Shown piece by piece: positions 33,990 through 45,526 of a stretch of DNA of 64,000 nucleotides. The DNA comes from Hygrophila difformis (lineage: Eukaryota > Streptophyta > Magnoliopsida > Lamiales > Acanthaceae). The notes below the pieces were generated by a model that did no database searches, was not told where the DNA came from, and saw only the letters and a program-made list of their open reading frames with translations. The stretch is taken from assembly GCA_030278955.1 (NCBI GenBank), contig JAOANR010000015.1, positions 38,968,487-39,032,486 of the forward strand, read 5' to 3'. A program made the translations under genes and the position numbers. Within the stretch, counting starts at the first letter, position 1. The number at the start of each line of letters is the position of its first letter.

Positions 33990-35215
33990 CATTAGGGTAA
34001 AGGATGAATTGTGTTATATGAGATATCATTGGGCCTCTATACCTATTTTAAGAAATTTCTTTGTTTCTATTCAGCTGTAATGTTTTATAACCTCTCTTGG
34101 TGATCTTTGGAAAAGTGTCGGCAGTACATGTCTAATGATAGAGTATTGGAGGGTGAATGATAGACTCGCGGAAAAATGGAAAAAAATATCCTAGAGGGTG
34201 AAGCATTGACTGGCAGTACATTGGTTCCGACAAGAGTGAGAAAAAATGTCCTGGAGGGTGAAGTATTGACTGACAATACAATGGTTCAGACAAGAATGGG
34301 AGAAAATGTCCCGGGGGTGAAGTATTGACTGGCAGTACATTGGCTCCGACAAGAATGAGAAAAATTTCCTTGGGTAAAGAATTGACTCACAAAAGTAGTG
34401 GAGTATGAGTGATTATTCCGTAATGAGTTTGAAATCATTTGATAATAGAATACCGCTTAAATTTTCAAGACGTCAGTTTCCACTAATTGTTTGTTATACT
34501 ATGACGATCAACAAGAGTTAAGCTCAATCTCTAAAGCATGTTGGAGTGTTCATGAAAGATCCATTTTTTAGACACGGTCAGTTATATATTGCTTCATCAC
34601 GTGTAATAAGACGTTAGGGTAAAGGGTCAATTCTGTTATATGAGATATCATTGGGCCTCTGCACCTATTTTGAGAAATCCATTTGTTCATATTCAGCTGT
34701 CATGTTTCATAGCTTCTCCTGATGATATGTGAAATATTGTTGGCAGTACATATCTAAGGATAGAGTATTGGAGGGTGAAGTATTGACTCGCGAAAAAATG
34801 GGAAATAATTTCCTGGAGGGTGAAGCATTGACTGTAAGTACATTGGTTCTAACGAGAGTGGGAAAAAATATATTTGAAGGTGAAGTATTGAATGACAGTA
34901 CATTGGTTCCGACAAGAATGGAAAAAAATGTCCCAGGGGTAAAGTATTGACTAGCAGTACACTGGTCCGAAAATAGTGTGAAAAAATATCTTAGATGATG
35001 AAATATTGACTGGCATTACATTGGTTCCAACAAGAATGGAAAAAAAATGTCCCGGGGGTGAAGTATTGACTGGCAATACATTGGTTCCGACAATAGTGTG
35101 AAAAAATATCTTGGAGGGTGAAGTATTGACTGACATTACATTGGTTCCGACAAGAATGGGAAAAAATGTTCCCGGAGGGTGAAGTATTGACTGGCAGTAC
35201 ATTGGTTTCCACAAT
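33990..35215 (+). repeat. two-level minisatellite (60-bp unit inside a 620-bp duplication)
   Basis: A unit of about 60 bp with GGGTGAAGTATTGACTGGCA and TACATTGGTTCCGACAAGAA repeats about 4 times at 34150-34400 and about 8 times at 34750-35215. The block before the first array (33990-34165) is itself repeated before the second (34612-34790). Open frames here, on either strand, come from the repeat. Units differ by point changes, so the array is not freshly made. Confidence 0.9.
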
Positions 35216-35573
35216 AGAACATTGACTATATTTTATCTTACGTAACTATATTAAAAAAGTGAATCAAAGTTACTCAATGAACAGTGTCAAAAACCTATAT
35301 GTGTCAATAAATAAGGAACAAAAGAAGTACTATGTTTTTATTAATGTTTTTTACTTTTTATGTATCAACAAATTATTTATTTACAAATATAATTTATCTT
35401 TATATTAAATATAATATAAATGTTTTCCTTCAATAATTGATCTATTTGAGTAAACCTTCACGTAAATTTTCAGAATCATGATTTAATCATATATATAATA
35501 TTGTTTAATACTATTAAAGATTGGATGTTATCTTTGAGACTTTGAAGGGGAGAACATTAGTGTGAGGAGAGAG

Positions 35574-37687
35574 ATGGTTGGTATTAGGCAAATCGGAGGG
35601 AGTAACGGCGGAGAGAGATTAGGCGGAGTAGGGCGGGACGTTAGAAGGTTTTGGTAGGGGTGTACGTCGGTAACATACATGCTAGAGTGGAGACGGGAAA
35701 GATATACCGAGAAGTCGCGAAGTTGGCTACGGTCAGAGATTCATTTTTTCCGATTAGAAGGTGGGTGAAGAATGGATCGAAGTTTGGATTTTTTCGCTTT
35801 AGCAGTCGAGAGGAGGCGGAGAAGGTTATTTCAAATTTGCATGGCCGTAAATGGTTAGGTAAGCCGTTAAAAGTGAGCTGGGCGAACCCGAGCTCTACAG
35901 GAATTCGGCATGGTTCTACTTCAGTTGGCGGGAAACATAGGGTGGTGAAGGGCGGAGGGAATATCAAGGTTGGAAGAAATGGACATGGACAGATCAGTAG
36001 TAAGGCAGCTTGGAGAGATGGTCGGTCTTACGTGGAGGTTACTAAATCAGGACTGAATGAAACGGTGAGGGCAAGGGTGGATCGGGTTGAAAATGCATTG
36101 GAACTGAGTGCTGGTCAGGACGTAATGGAATGGCTAGGAAGAGTAGCAATTGTCGAATTAAGGAGCCTTGAGGTTATGACTGCTTTCCAAACATGGATAT
36201 ACGGTGGGGTGCATAAAGAGAGCACCATCGCCTATGGGGGAGGTATTTCAATGGTGGTAACGTTCAAAAACGCAATTGCAAGGGACCATTTTCTTTCGGA
36301 CGGAAGAGATTACGAATATGTGTCATGGAAAAGGAGATGGGAGGAGGGGGCAGAGGTGAACAAGCAACTTGTTTGGATAAACATGTTTGGGTTGCCATAT
36401 TCAGTCTGGAACGAAGATACGTTCCACAGAGTGGTAAAGGATTGGGGAGACATCATAAGCATTGATAAGAATAGATTAGAGAAAACAAGATTGGATCGGG
36501 CTCGCATGTTGGTCGCCTTGAAAGCTGATATTACTGTTCCATCGGAAGTGAGAGTGCAAATTGGAACGAAAGTGACGAGTGTTCGAATAGTCGTATGCTA
36601 TAGTGATGCTGTAGTGACGGAAGATGTGGTGGAGGAAGAACATGTTGAAGGGAGAGAGATCCGACCGAAGGAGATAGTTCAGACCGGTAGGCTGCCGGAA
36701 CCCCCGCAGCTCCCGAAGTCCAGGACTACAGGGGATTGGGAAGTGGGAAGTTTGCATTTGGAAGAGGAAAGGATGTCTGGGGATGTGGAGAACACCGTTA
36801 TTATGGCGGCTACAGAGATTGATAATGCCGAAGCATGTATCCAGGGGAATTACCAGGAACATGATAATGATGATATAATCTCATTGGGTTCGAGGGAAGT
36901 TAGTGGGCCTGACAAAGCTGGGCCGGAATTAGAGAATGACTGTGAGGTGGGAGTTGGGGAGGCAAATAGGTCAATTGATGGGCTGGGCATTACCGTTGGG
37001 CCGAGTTGTAATGGACCGGCTGGTATAGCAATTACACATGGAGAGATAGTGGTAGAAATTCATGGGCCGGGTGGACTAGATGGATTAAATAACGAAGACA
37101 TATCAGTAAATGACGTAGGAGGTCTTAATTTTGGGGAGAGGGAGGAATCGGTGAGGGAGGAGGCGGATGAGAGGGGTAAGGAAAAGTGTGATGCTGGGGG
37201 AGGGAGCCTAGGGACAGAGGTATTCGGAGAGGGAGGTGAGGCAGGTAAGGAGGCTCAGCGTTCGAATGAATTGAGGGTGGAAGAGAGTCCACCAAGGGAG
37301 GGCATCTCTAAGCCGAGAGAGGAGTCGTCCATAGCTTTTGACTTGGAAATGAAGAAAGTCAAAGAGGCTCTGGGTCTGGTGATGAGGGCGAGGAAGCGAG
37401 GGAAGCGAGGAGGACGGAAATCGGATGGAATTAAGGGGCGAAGACAGGGGGCATCTACTAGGAGTGGGGGGGGTAGTCGGAAAAGTGGTAATAGGGATTG
37501 CGGGGCTGCGGGAAGTATATTTGCTCCTTTGGAGTTCACCACACTTCGAACTAAGGAGGGAACGAAATTCATTGATTTTTCGGAGGTTAAGGCGACACTG
37601 GACTTAGCAGAAAAATTGGGTCTGGGTTGGTTACGGGACAGGGAGCGTATGGAGGCTAGGTTGAGGGAGGAGTTGCTTAGGGAGTAG
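35574..37687 (+). CDS. LINE ORF1, RNA-binding (RRM) protein, probable 1-bp frameshift
   Basis: ORF1 proteins of plant L1 elements bind the element RNA. The main frame (35651-37687) starts within the RRM, VGVYVGNIHARVETGKIY and FGFFRFSSREEAEKVISN, but has no ATG ahead of it. The only good upstream ATG, at 35574, opens 28 codons (MVGIRQIGGSNGGERL) that end at TAG 35655, in the other frame. One missing T in AGGTTTTGG at about 35650 would reconcile them. After the RRM come a DUF4283-like middle region (WINMFGLPYSVWNEDTF), an acidic part and a basic patch (RARKRGKRGGRKSDG). No CCHC knuckle is seen. It is separated from ORF2 by 50 bp. Confidence 0.8.
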
Positions 37688-37737
37688 TGGTTAGTCCGAG
37701 GGTTGGAATTTTTGGGGAGTAAGGTGTATTCTTTATC

Positions 37738-40700
37738 ATGAAGATCATCACATGTAATCTTAGGGGTCTGAACGGAGGGGTTAGGAAACGGGCAGTGTCT
37801 AGGTTGTGCAAGAAATTAAAACCATCAATAGTATGTTTACAGGAAACCAAGATGGGGGATTTTAGTGAGCGGATAGTATGTAGAATCTGGGGATCGAGAG
37901 ACGGGGGTTATTGCTTCCAGCCAGCACAAGGAAATGCGGGGGGTCTGCTGGTGATTTGGGATAAGGGGAACTGTTCGTTGAGTTTGGTAGAGAAGGAGCA
38001 TCAGTTTATTTGGTTAAAAGGGGGAATCAATGATCTTGAGGGGAGGGTTAACATAATATGTGTTCATGCTCCAAATAATCGCAGGGATAGGGCTGAGTTT
38101 TGGAACTTATTATCAAGTAAATGTGACACGAATAATGGGGATCTTTGGTGTATCGTGGGGGACTTCAATGCGGTTGCAGTAGAAGGCGAGAGATGGGGAG
38201 AGGTAGAGGACTTCGGTTCGATGAGGGAGTTTAGGGAGTTCATTGACAGGTTGGGTCTAGTGGATATTCCAATGGAAGCGGGTCAATTCACGTGGATAGG
38301 GAGAGGGGGGAGAGCTTGTAGTAGGCTTGATCGATTTCTCATCTCACCAGGATGGTTGTGTTTGCATGGTCCAGTGGTGCAACGTAGGTGTGAGTCGGTG
38401 TTATCGGACCATTATCCGGTCTGTCTGGAGGTGGGGGAAAAACCTTGGGGACCGAAACCGTTTAGATTCTATAACTACTGGTTGGACATGAAAGGATTTA
38501 AAGAGGTGGTTCATGAGGGCTGGAGTCAGGCGAGGCTAGCGGGCAGGGGGGGGAGAGGGTGTAAACTTCTTTGCAATCTTAGGGCGGTGAAAGAGAGTAT
38601 TAGGAGGTGGGAGGGTTACGGGGCTGATGCCTTGGAGGGTAGGATTCAAAGGTCTTTGGTGGAGTTAGGGGAGATGGAAAACATAATGTTAAGGGATGGT
38701 AGGGATGAGGCAGCGAGGGAAAACTGGGTGGGCAAGAGACTGGAACTTAAAAGTTTGTATTTAGCCGAGGAGAGGAGATGGGCTCAAAAGTCTCGGATTA
38801 GGTGGATCAAAGAGGGGGATATGAATACGCGTTACTTCCACGCTATTACAGCCATGCACAGCCGTAAGAATCACATTGGGGCGATTTGGAGGGAGGGATC
38901 TGTTATCCAGGAACCCAGGGCTATCAAAGATATGGCGCATGATTTTTTCCGCAGTGCATTTTTGAAGAAGGATGACGAGATTTTTAGTGTAGACAGCGTT
39001 GGACTGCCCCGTTTGGTGGAAGAAGACTGTTTGTGGCTGGAAAGGAATTTTGGAGAGGAGGAGGTCAAGGCAGCATTATGGAGTTGTGATGGGAGTCGAG
39101 CGCCGGGCCCGGATGGATTCAATTTGGAATTTTTTAAGCGGTTTTGGAACCTGGTTAAGGAGGATGTTATGGTGGTATTTAAAGAGTTTGAGTCAGAGGG
39201 TAGTTTACCTAAAGAAACGGGAAGTTCGTTCATCGTCCTCATACCTAAAGTGGAACGACCTATGGATTTCGGGGATTTCCGACCAATATCATTGGTGGGA
39301 AGCGTGTATAAGTTGGTCTCCAAAACGCTGGCTAAGAGAATACAGGAGGTGGTGAATAGATGTGTGGGACAGACGCAGATGGCGTTTGTTAAAGGTAGAA
39401 AAATCCTTGATGGAGCACTTGTGGCGGCAGAGGTTATACATTCAACGCATTTGTCTAGACGAAGAGGATTTGTGGTGAAGTTGGATTTTGCCAAGGCTTA
39501 TGACAACGTATCGTGGGAGGCTCTACTTCGGGTATTGACCGCTATGGGCTTCGGACAGAAGTGGATTTCGTGGATCCGAGCGTGCATAACTACAGCCTCG
39601 GCGGCGGTCATCATAAATGGCACATCAACGAAATTTTTCAAGATGCAAAAAGGACTTAGACAGGGCGATCCATTATCCCCATTCCTGTTCGTTTTGATCG
39701 CTGAGCTTCTAAATTGCATGGTGTCAAAGGCGGCTGAGAGTGGAATTATTTCTGGTTTGGAGTCCGGAGTTGGAGGGCCTGTCATTACCCATATACAGTA
39801 TGCTGACGATACCATATTATTTTGCGATGGAGAGCTGTCACAGGTAATGGTCCTAAAGAGGATATTGCGGTGTCTGACCCTTGCTACGGGTCTTAGAATT
39901 AATTACGGCAAAAGCAGCCTGCTGGGAATTAATTGTTCGGAGGAAGAAGAGAGGGCAGCGGCTGCTGTCCTAGGGTGTGGAGTAGGGAAATGGCCACTCA
40001 AATACCTAGGCATTCCAATTGGTGGAAGAATTAACAGCATGGGGTTATGGAAACCGGTTCTCGATAGAGTGGAACATCGCCTTGCGGGTTGGAAGGGCAG
40101 ATTATTATCACAGTCGGGCAGGTTATGTTTAGTTAAGGCCGTCCTTAGCAGCCTTCCTGTTTATTATCTTTCTTTGTTTAAAGTTCCTAGAGGGGTGGCG
40201 GATCGGTTGGAAAAAATTAAGCGACGTTTCTTTTGGAACGAATGGGAGGGGGAGAGAAAGATTCATACGATTAGGTGGGAGAAAATAACCCAACATCTCA
40301 AGGATGGGGGATTGAGCATTTGGGATACTTCCAAGTTCAATGCAGCTTTATTGCTTAAATGGAGATGGCGGTTTGGCAATGAAAACTCTTTATGGAAGCA
40401 GGTTATTAATTCGAAGTATTATGGGTCGTCTGACCCTTTGGTTCCGGAAGTAAAGATAGGCAGGTCAATATGGGGTAGGATTTGTCGGGCGTGGGAGGAG
40501 GTGAAGGTGGAAGGGATGGGTGACGGATTTATGGTGGCAGTGGGGAATGGTTTAGAGGGCAGGTTCTGGCAGGATATTTGGGCTATGGAAGGGAGGCCGT
40601 TGAAGGATTTATTCCCTAGAATCTATGCATTGGCTTCGAACAAAAAGGGAAGAATTGTGGAATTTGGTAATTGGACAGGTTTATTATGGGAGTGGAATGT

Positions 40701-41892
40701 TGAGTTAAGGCGTCCTTTGTTTGATTGGGAAAATGAAAGCTGGAATCAGTTTATGGCAATGCTGAAGAGGAAGCGATTGAATAGATTTCTAAAAGATAAG
40801 GTAGTGTGGCCTAAGGGAATAAATGGTGAGTTTACATCCAGGTCATGTTGGATGGTAAGGGAGGCTGACGAGGGGGCTGTTATGAAGGGTCGATGGACAG
40901 AGTTTTGGAAAATCAAGGTGCCAATGAAGGTTAAGTTATTAGCTTGGAAATTAGCTAACAACGCATTACCGGTGAGGGATGAATTGGTTAAGCGCAGCTG
41001 CATCCCAATTGCAAATGGGCGTTGCCAATTATGTAATCTTGAGCCGGAATCGTGTGATCATCTGTTTTGTCGTTGCGAGTTAGCAGGAGCGCTGTGGCGT
41101 CAAGGGGCGGAATGGTTTGGGGTAGTGATGGTGTTACCGGGAACAGCGAGTTACTTGTTGGAGTGGTGGTGGGATACCTACGTGTCTCAAGGAAGAAAAC
41201 AGGCGTGGCTTTTCACTGGGTTGGCCATAATTTGGACTATATGGAAGTTCAGAAACGATCTTATTTTCAAGGAACGACGAAGAGGGGTCAAGGAAGCAAC
41301 TGAGGATGTCAAGAGACAGGTTTGTTGGTGGTGGAAAGCGTCGTTACCAGGTGAATCATCTTCTGTGGACGGATTGGTGCTGAGTTTTCCACTAGGCTTT
41401 TCCAGAAAAAGAGGTGGACATGTCAGGGTGCCTAGGAATAATCTTGTATGGGAACGACCGGAGGTGGGGTGGTGGAAGGTGAACTCGGACGGTTCATCGT
41501 TGGGAAATCCGGGGCCGGCGGGGATTGGGGGAGTAATACGTAACGATAAGGGGGAAGTGATCTTTTTGTTGTCAGATTCTATTGGTTATGCAAATTCAAC
41601 CGAGGCGGAAATTATGGCTGTCAGCAGGATCTGTACAGCGTTAATTCGGGATCAGGGCTTCCCTTTATGTAGAATTTTATTCGAATGCGATTCATATAAT
41701 GTGGTGCGATGGCTTATAAATCCAGAAACAATACCATGGAAATTCCGGGAGGTGTTGTGGCCGGCTGTGGCAGTACTGAATTTTGGAGGTGGAGTTCGAG
41801 TGAAGCACATTCTTCGGGAGAGAAACTGTCTGGCAGATAACTGGGCAAGGGCGGGGGCGGCAGGCGCAGAAAAGATTGAAGAATGGTATTAA
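37738..41892 (+). CDS. LINE ORF2: endonuclease, reverse transcriptase, RNase H
   Basis: A 1384-residue open frame from a good ATG (MKIITCNLRGLNG). Residues 1-230 are the apurinic-type endonuclease (CLQETKM, GDFNAV, SDHYPV). Reverse transcriptase covers about 430-760, with APGPDGFNLEF, KLDFAKAYDNVSW, GLRQGDPLSPFLF and the catalytic YADD near residue 688. A zf-RVT region follows (FWKIKVPMKVKLLAWKLAN, then CQLC...CDHLF.RC). Residues 1243-1375 are a plant-type RNase H with its acidic residues in NSDGSS, STEAE, ECDS and LAD. The protein nicks DNA and copies the RNA at the nick. All key residues I can check are present. Confidence 0.93.
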   Translation: MKIITCNLRGLNGGVRKRAVSRLCKKLKPSIVCLQETKMGDFSERIVCRIWGSRDGGYCFQPAQGNAGGLLVIWDKGNCSLSLVEKEHQFIWLKGGINDLEGRVNIICVHAPNNRRDRAEFWNLLSSKCDTNNGDLWCIVGDFNAVAVEGERWGEVEDFGSMREFREFIDRLGLVDIPMEAGQFTWIGRGGRACSRLDRFLISPGWLCLHGPVVQRRCESVLSDHYPVCLEVGEKPWGPKPFRFYNYWLDMKGFKEVVHEGWSQARLAGRGGRGCKLLCNLRAVKESIRRWEGYGADALEGRIQRSLVELGEMENIMLRDGRDEAARENWVGKRLELKSLYLAEERRWAQKSRIRWIKEGDMNTRYFHAITAMHSRKNHIGAIWREGSVIQEPRAIKDMAHDFFRSAFLKKDDEIFSVDSVGLPRLVEEDCLWLERNFGEEEVKAALWSCDGSRAPGPDGFNLEFFKRFWNLVKEDVMVVFKEFESEGSLPKETGSSFIVLIPKVERPMDFGDFRPISLVGSVYKLVSKTLAKRIQEVVNRCVGQTQMAFVKGRKILDGALVAAEVIHSTHLSRRRGFVVKLDFAKAYDNVSWEALLRVLTAMGFGQKWISWIRACITTASAAVIINGTSTKFFKMQKGLRQGDPLSPFLFVLIAELLNCMVSKAAESGIISGLESGVGGPVITHIQYADDTILFCDGELSQVMVLKRILRCLTLATGLRINYGKSSLLGINCSEEEERAAAAVLGCGVGKWPLKYLGIPIGGRINSMGLWKPVLDRVEHRLAGWKGRLLSQSGRLCLVKAVLSSLPVYYLSLFKVPRGVADRLEKIKRRFFWNEWEGERKIHTIRWEKITQHLKDGGLSIWDTSKFNAALLLKWRWRFGNENSLWKQVINSKYYGSSDPLVPEVKIGRSIWGRICRAWEEVKVEGMGDGFMVAVGNGLEGRFWQDIWAMEGRPLKDLFPRIYALASNKKGRIVEFGNWTGLLWEWNVELRRPLFDWENESWNQFMAMLKRKRLNRFLKDKVVWPKGINGEFTSRSCWMVREADEGAVMKGRWTEFWKIKVPMKVKLLAWKLANNALPVRDELVKRSCIPIANGRCQLCNLEPESCDHLFCRCELAGALWRQGAEWFGVVMVLPGTASYLLEWWWDTYVSQGRKQAWLFTGLAIIWTIWKFRNDLIFKERRRGVKEATEDVKRQVCWWWKASLPGESSSVDGLVLSFPLGFSRKRGGHVRVPRNNLVWERPEVGWWKVNSDGSSLGNPGPAGIGGVIRNDKGEVIFLLSDSIGYANSTEAEIMAVSRICTALIRDQGFPLCRILFECDSYNVVRWLINPETIPWKFREVLWPAVAVLNFGGGVRVKHILRERNCLADNWARAGAAGAEKIEEWY

Positions 41893-43800
41893 AGGGCATA
41901 GAAATTGAGGTTGAATGAGATTGTTGGCTGTGGAATAATTGGCGAGATGTCCAGTTGGAGATGGAGTGTAATTGTGATTGGGGTGTTAGTAGACGGGTGG
42001 GCAGCTTGTGGTTGACAGGGAACGAGGAGGGTTGGCTATGAAATAAAGTTGATGTGTGGTTGTTGTATGGGAGAGTGGGAGGAAGGGATCTAATTATTAT
42101 AGTGGGGGTGATGAGCAGGTGGTCGTCGACAGGAGTGTGCGGTTTATGTTTCTGTTATGTTTGTTTTGTTATTTCAGGTTAATGCTGACAATGGAAATCC
42201 AGGAGAGGGCTGCGGTGTCACTCGGAGACGATGCTTTGAGGTCGGGGTCATGTGATAGAACATTATTATAAACAATGTGGAGGGACAGAGGAACGGGACG
42301 GGCCTGATTAGTCCAATTGTGGCGGTCTGAGAATGAAGCAATGGTACCGCGTACTGGTGAGAATATTTTTGCAGCCTATTTCATGGGTGTTATGTGTTGT
42401 TTACTATGATTACCAGAACCGGTTCATACATCCATGTCGAGACGGCATAAGCTACAGACCAATGTTATGAAACTGTAGGGAGGTCGGTAGACTTAGAAGG
42501 CCATTCCCCTTTACACCTCAATAGCCTTGGATTGGACCGATACCTTATACTGATTTTTTTCTGCTTCTCTCAGACTTTTCTCCCTTTTTATATGCCAACT
42601 TGTCCCAATTTCAGTCCTTTTCCTAAAGAGCTGTTCTTGGAGCTACCGTCCATTTTTCTTTTAAGAACAACCTTTTTGGCACAAGCGTGTTGCGGAAAGT
42701 ATGGGTACGATGGCTGTGTGTTATTAGCAAATATTTGGTTAGGATTCTGGTTTGGCTTGATTGGCTTTTAGTAAAAATAGCTGGGGATTCGATTTTCAAA
42801 TGGTTGGAGAGTATGTGAACCTATATCAGGAGCTCAAAAAGTTAGAGAGTTGGTGAGCGCTTTAAAGAAAAAAAAAAAAAAAAAAAATTATTATTAAAAA
42901 AAAAAAAAAAAAAAAAAAAAGTTTGAGTTGGCGAGCGCATCAAAGAAACTAGCAGTAGTGGAGAATTGAGATTGAGGTCTTTGGATTTCCTTAAAGCAAA
43001 GACAATGTTTGAGTAAGAAATCCTTGGATTTTTCTCTCACCGAAATACTGAATTAAGGACATCGGGTATTGGGTATCTTGAGATATCGATTGGTAGCTCC
43101 TAACTCTGTTCAGCCGCTCACTTCCATCTCTCTTCTAATCCCGTTCAGCCGCGCTTTCCTTTTATTTTTTTTAGTCAATCCTTGCAAATTATCGTCTGCT
43201 GGCCTTATGTTTGTTTTCCTAATTTGATTTCCTCCCATCGGTTGCTTGACATTGGTCTGTATGTTATGCTGGGGAGATGTGTGAGATGAAGCTCGGATAA
43301 GGGTGGTCATAGTGATACAGCATATAGATGGCCGATACTGATGTTTAAGAGTGAGAGGGTACATGATTTGATAATGTCCTAGCCGGCGGAAGAAGAGGCC
43401 CCGTAATCGGAGTACGGAATTGTTAGATGAGGTCAGAAGGTGTTGATGATCTGGGGGAGAGTATATACCAGATAGGAGGGGGAAAAATGGAACAAAGAAT
43501 GATGAAGTAGCCTCGCGTTGGATAAAAGGATGTAGTAGAGGTCGGGAGCAGAGGGCGAGTTATGATTGTCTATAGGCTGGCTCATGTCATGGGGCTAATG
43601 GGGAACACACATATTGTTCTGCTGTTGCCATTTTTGCTGCATATTACTTCTTTGTGTCTTTCTTATGTTGTTGATTCATGTCGGCCTGCCTCCGTTTTGG
43701 GTGTATGCGGTAGGTTTAGATTTGTGCTCCGAAGGTGATGTAATGCCTACATGCTTGACACTATGGATTAGTGAAATCCTTTATCCACAAAAAAAAAAAA
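41893..43800 (+). other. LINE 3' UTR and poly(A) tail
   Basis: A 1.9-kb region with no gene. It contains two internal A-tracts (42869-42890 and 42897-42920) flanked by a near repeat of GTTGGTGAGCGC...AAAGAAA, and ends ATCCAC followed by A13. The internal tracts hint at a tail from an earlier, shorter transcript that became internal. Confidence 0.75.
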
Positions 43801-44117
43801 TTAAAGATTGGATGTTCAATATATACTATTTTTATTACTTATAGACCAATGCTGCATATTTCATTTAAATTTTTATAGAATTGAAATAATAATAAAATTG
43901 TATTAAACTACATTGTGTGTAATAAGAAGTTCCGATTTTAATATTTGTTTTGTAGAAATAATAGTCGTTGTGAGGACAAATCCATGCATAATGTTGTGTT
44001 TAGACAAATAAATATCGAAATTATAAAACTTTTCGTTGACAATATTAAGATATAAATTATAATTTTATTGTAGGAGTTAATAATAATATTCATTCAATCG
44101 AATTTATTTTACATCGA

Positions 44118-44136
44118 CGCGCATCGCGCGGCCTAG
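44118..44136 (+). mobile_element. Helitron-like 3' end, body to the left
   Basis: CGCGC-ATC-GCGCG can form a 5-bp stem and is followed by GC then CTAG (44133-44136) and T. The spacing is shorter than usual. If real, the body extends left and the LINE at 35530 may have landed inside it. Confidence 0.4.
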
Positions 44137-44724
44137 TGTACTAGTATTTCTAATAATCACTTTCACCATTGAGTTTGAAGAATAGAATGAAAAGGATTCA
44201 ACACATGGCATAATAGATCAACTTATGAATATAATCCAGAATACATTTATCTCTTTAACTGATCCTAAATAACTAAGAGATTTTTAATGTCTTCTAGATA
44301 TAATTTAATAAGATTGTCCGTCAAATTAGTTATAAGAATTTTTTAAATTCTATTATATATTGAAGTTAATTGGCTTGTTATCTTACATTGTTCTGAATTT
44401 GTTTTTAATGACACCCTATGTTTAGACGTTTTTCGTATGTATTGCATTTTTGCAGGTGACAAATCCCTGGACAAATCCCTGACCAAATCTTCAATTATAA
44501 CAGATGGGCCAATCAATTATACAGACCACAAGCATAAGTACAACCCTTCCGAGATATTAAAATAATTGCACTTACAGTGTAATACTCAATGGCACAAAGC
44601 TATGATGTGTACGTGTGCTAAGTTCGAACAAATAAACCAAGCGAAACTTAAAAACATTAATATGATATACAAAGCCTAAACAATATACTGATGCATAAAT
44701 TGAGAGAACAAAGTCCGTACATTT

Positions 44725-44907
44725 TTAAACCATGAAATTTGATTTAAGAACAGACTTATACTTGCTCACGGCCTCACACTCTTTGCACAATAATGGGTGT
44801 TCATACATCCACCTTCCACGTACGATAAAAGCCTTTTTCCACCATGAGATTGAATAATTTGATGCACCAACACCGATGTCTTGCTGATCGGAGGCCGCCC
44901 TAAAACC
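44725..44907 (-). CDS. unrecognised terminal exon
   Basis: After a good acceptor (TTTCCTGCTCAG) 60 codons read GFRAASDQQDIGVGASNYSI, then SWWKKAFIVRGRWMYEHPLL and CKECEAVSKYKSVLKSNFMV, closing with TAA at 44725. The mixed composition and the acceptor suggest a genuine last exon. I do not recognise the family and found no upstream exon. It lies about 400 bp downstream of the carrier gene on the same strand. Confidence 0.4.
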   Translation of the reverse strand, partial: GFRAASDQQDIGVGASNYSISWWKKAFIVRGRWMYEHPLLCKECEAVSKYKSVLKSNFMV

Positions 44908-45320
44908 CTGAGCAGGAAACATTGAATCAACTATGGTTAGGACTATCTAATTACAGATATAGATGCGACCAATGGTAACAATATGGTTTTCTACAACAAA
45001 TGTTGAACAATCAAATGATGTACGATTCAAACATTAGAATGATGCCTTAAAAATAATTGCAGCAGACTCACCAAGTGCCTGCTGGAAGCCGGCAAAAATA
45101 AACACACATTACAGCTGCATTGTTTCATCACCTGTGTATTGAAAATGCCACCAAAAATAAAAATAAAAAAAGAGAGAAAGAATAACAATAATAGTAATAC
45201 TCCTAATAAATAAAGCACTGTCTGATCATATCCATGTAGCCTAAATCTCTAGCTTTCACCATAACAAGCCTTCTACAGAATAAATATTGAATCTTGTCTG
45301 GTGGCCAATCAATCTTAAAG

Positions 45321-45444
45321 CTAATTGTTGCTGTTGTTTGGACCTTGTTCATTTTTCTTGTGATTTTCCTCTACAATGCTTTGAAATTCTTTCTCGGCTG
45401 CTGCAATTAGGCGCTTCACTGAATCAAAGGTTGTAAGCCGTATG
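45321..45444 (-). pseudogene. carrier last exon with stop
   Basis: It reads SIRLTTFDSVKRLIAAAEKE, then FQSIVEENHKKNEQGPNNSN and TAG at 45321-45323. The first codon is completed from the exon before it (AG+C). The end matches the family's charged C-terminal tail. Confidence 0.85.
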
Positions 45445-45526
45445 CTCCAAAAGGAAAGGGTGTTTATTGCATCCACTGTTGTGTGGATTACAGTGTACAG
45501 AGAAAAGGGGCGAGGCAGATGAAAAC

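Larger units (their letters stand above)
35530..43800 (+). mobile_element. full-length L1-type LINE with 16-bp TSD
   Basis: TTAAAGATTGGATGTT flanks the element at 35514-35529 and 43801-43816, and the right copy follows a poly(A) tail (43788-43800). Inside are a short 5' UTR, ORF1, ORF2 with endonuclease, reverse transcriptase and RNase H, and a long 3' UTR. A perfect 16-bp duplication and an ORF2 of 1384 codons without a stop point to a young insertion. ORF1 has one likely frame break close to its start. Confidence 0.93.

Noticed and set aside
33990..35215. Regular 60-bp repeats, considered as a CRISPR-like array
   Set aside because: The sequence is plant nuclear DNA, the units are contiguous tandem copies without unique spacers, and no cas gene is present.
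35651..35653. TTG as start codon of LINE ORF1
   Set aside because: A non-AUG start is unlikely; an ATG at 35574 separated by a single missing base explains the frame better.
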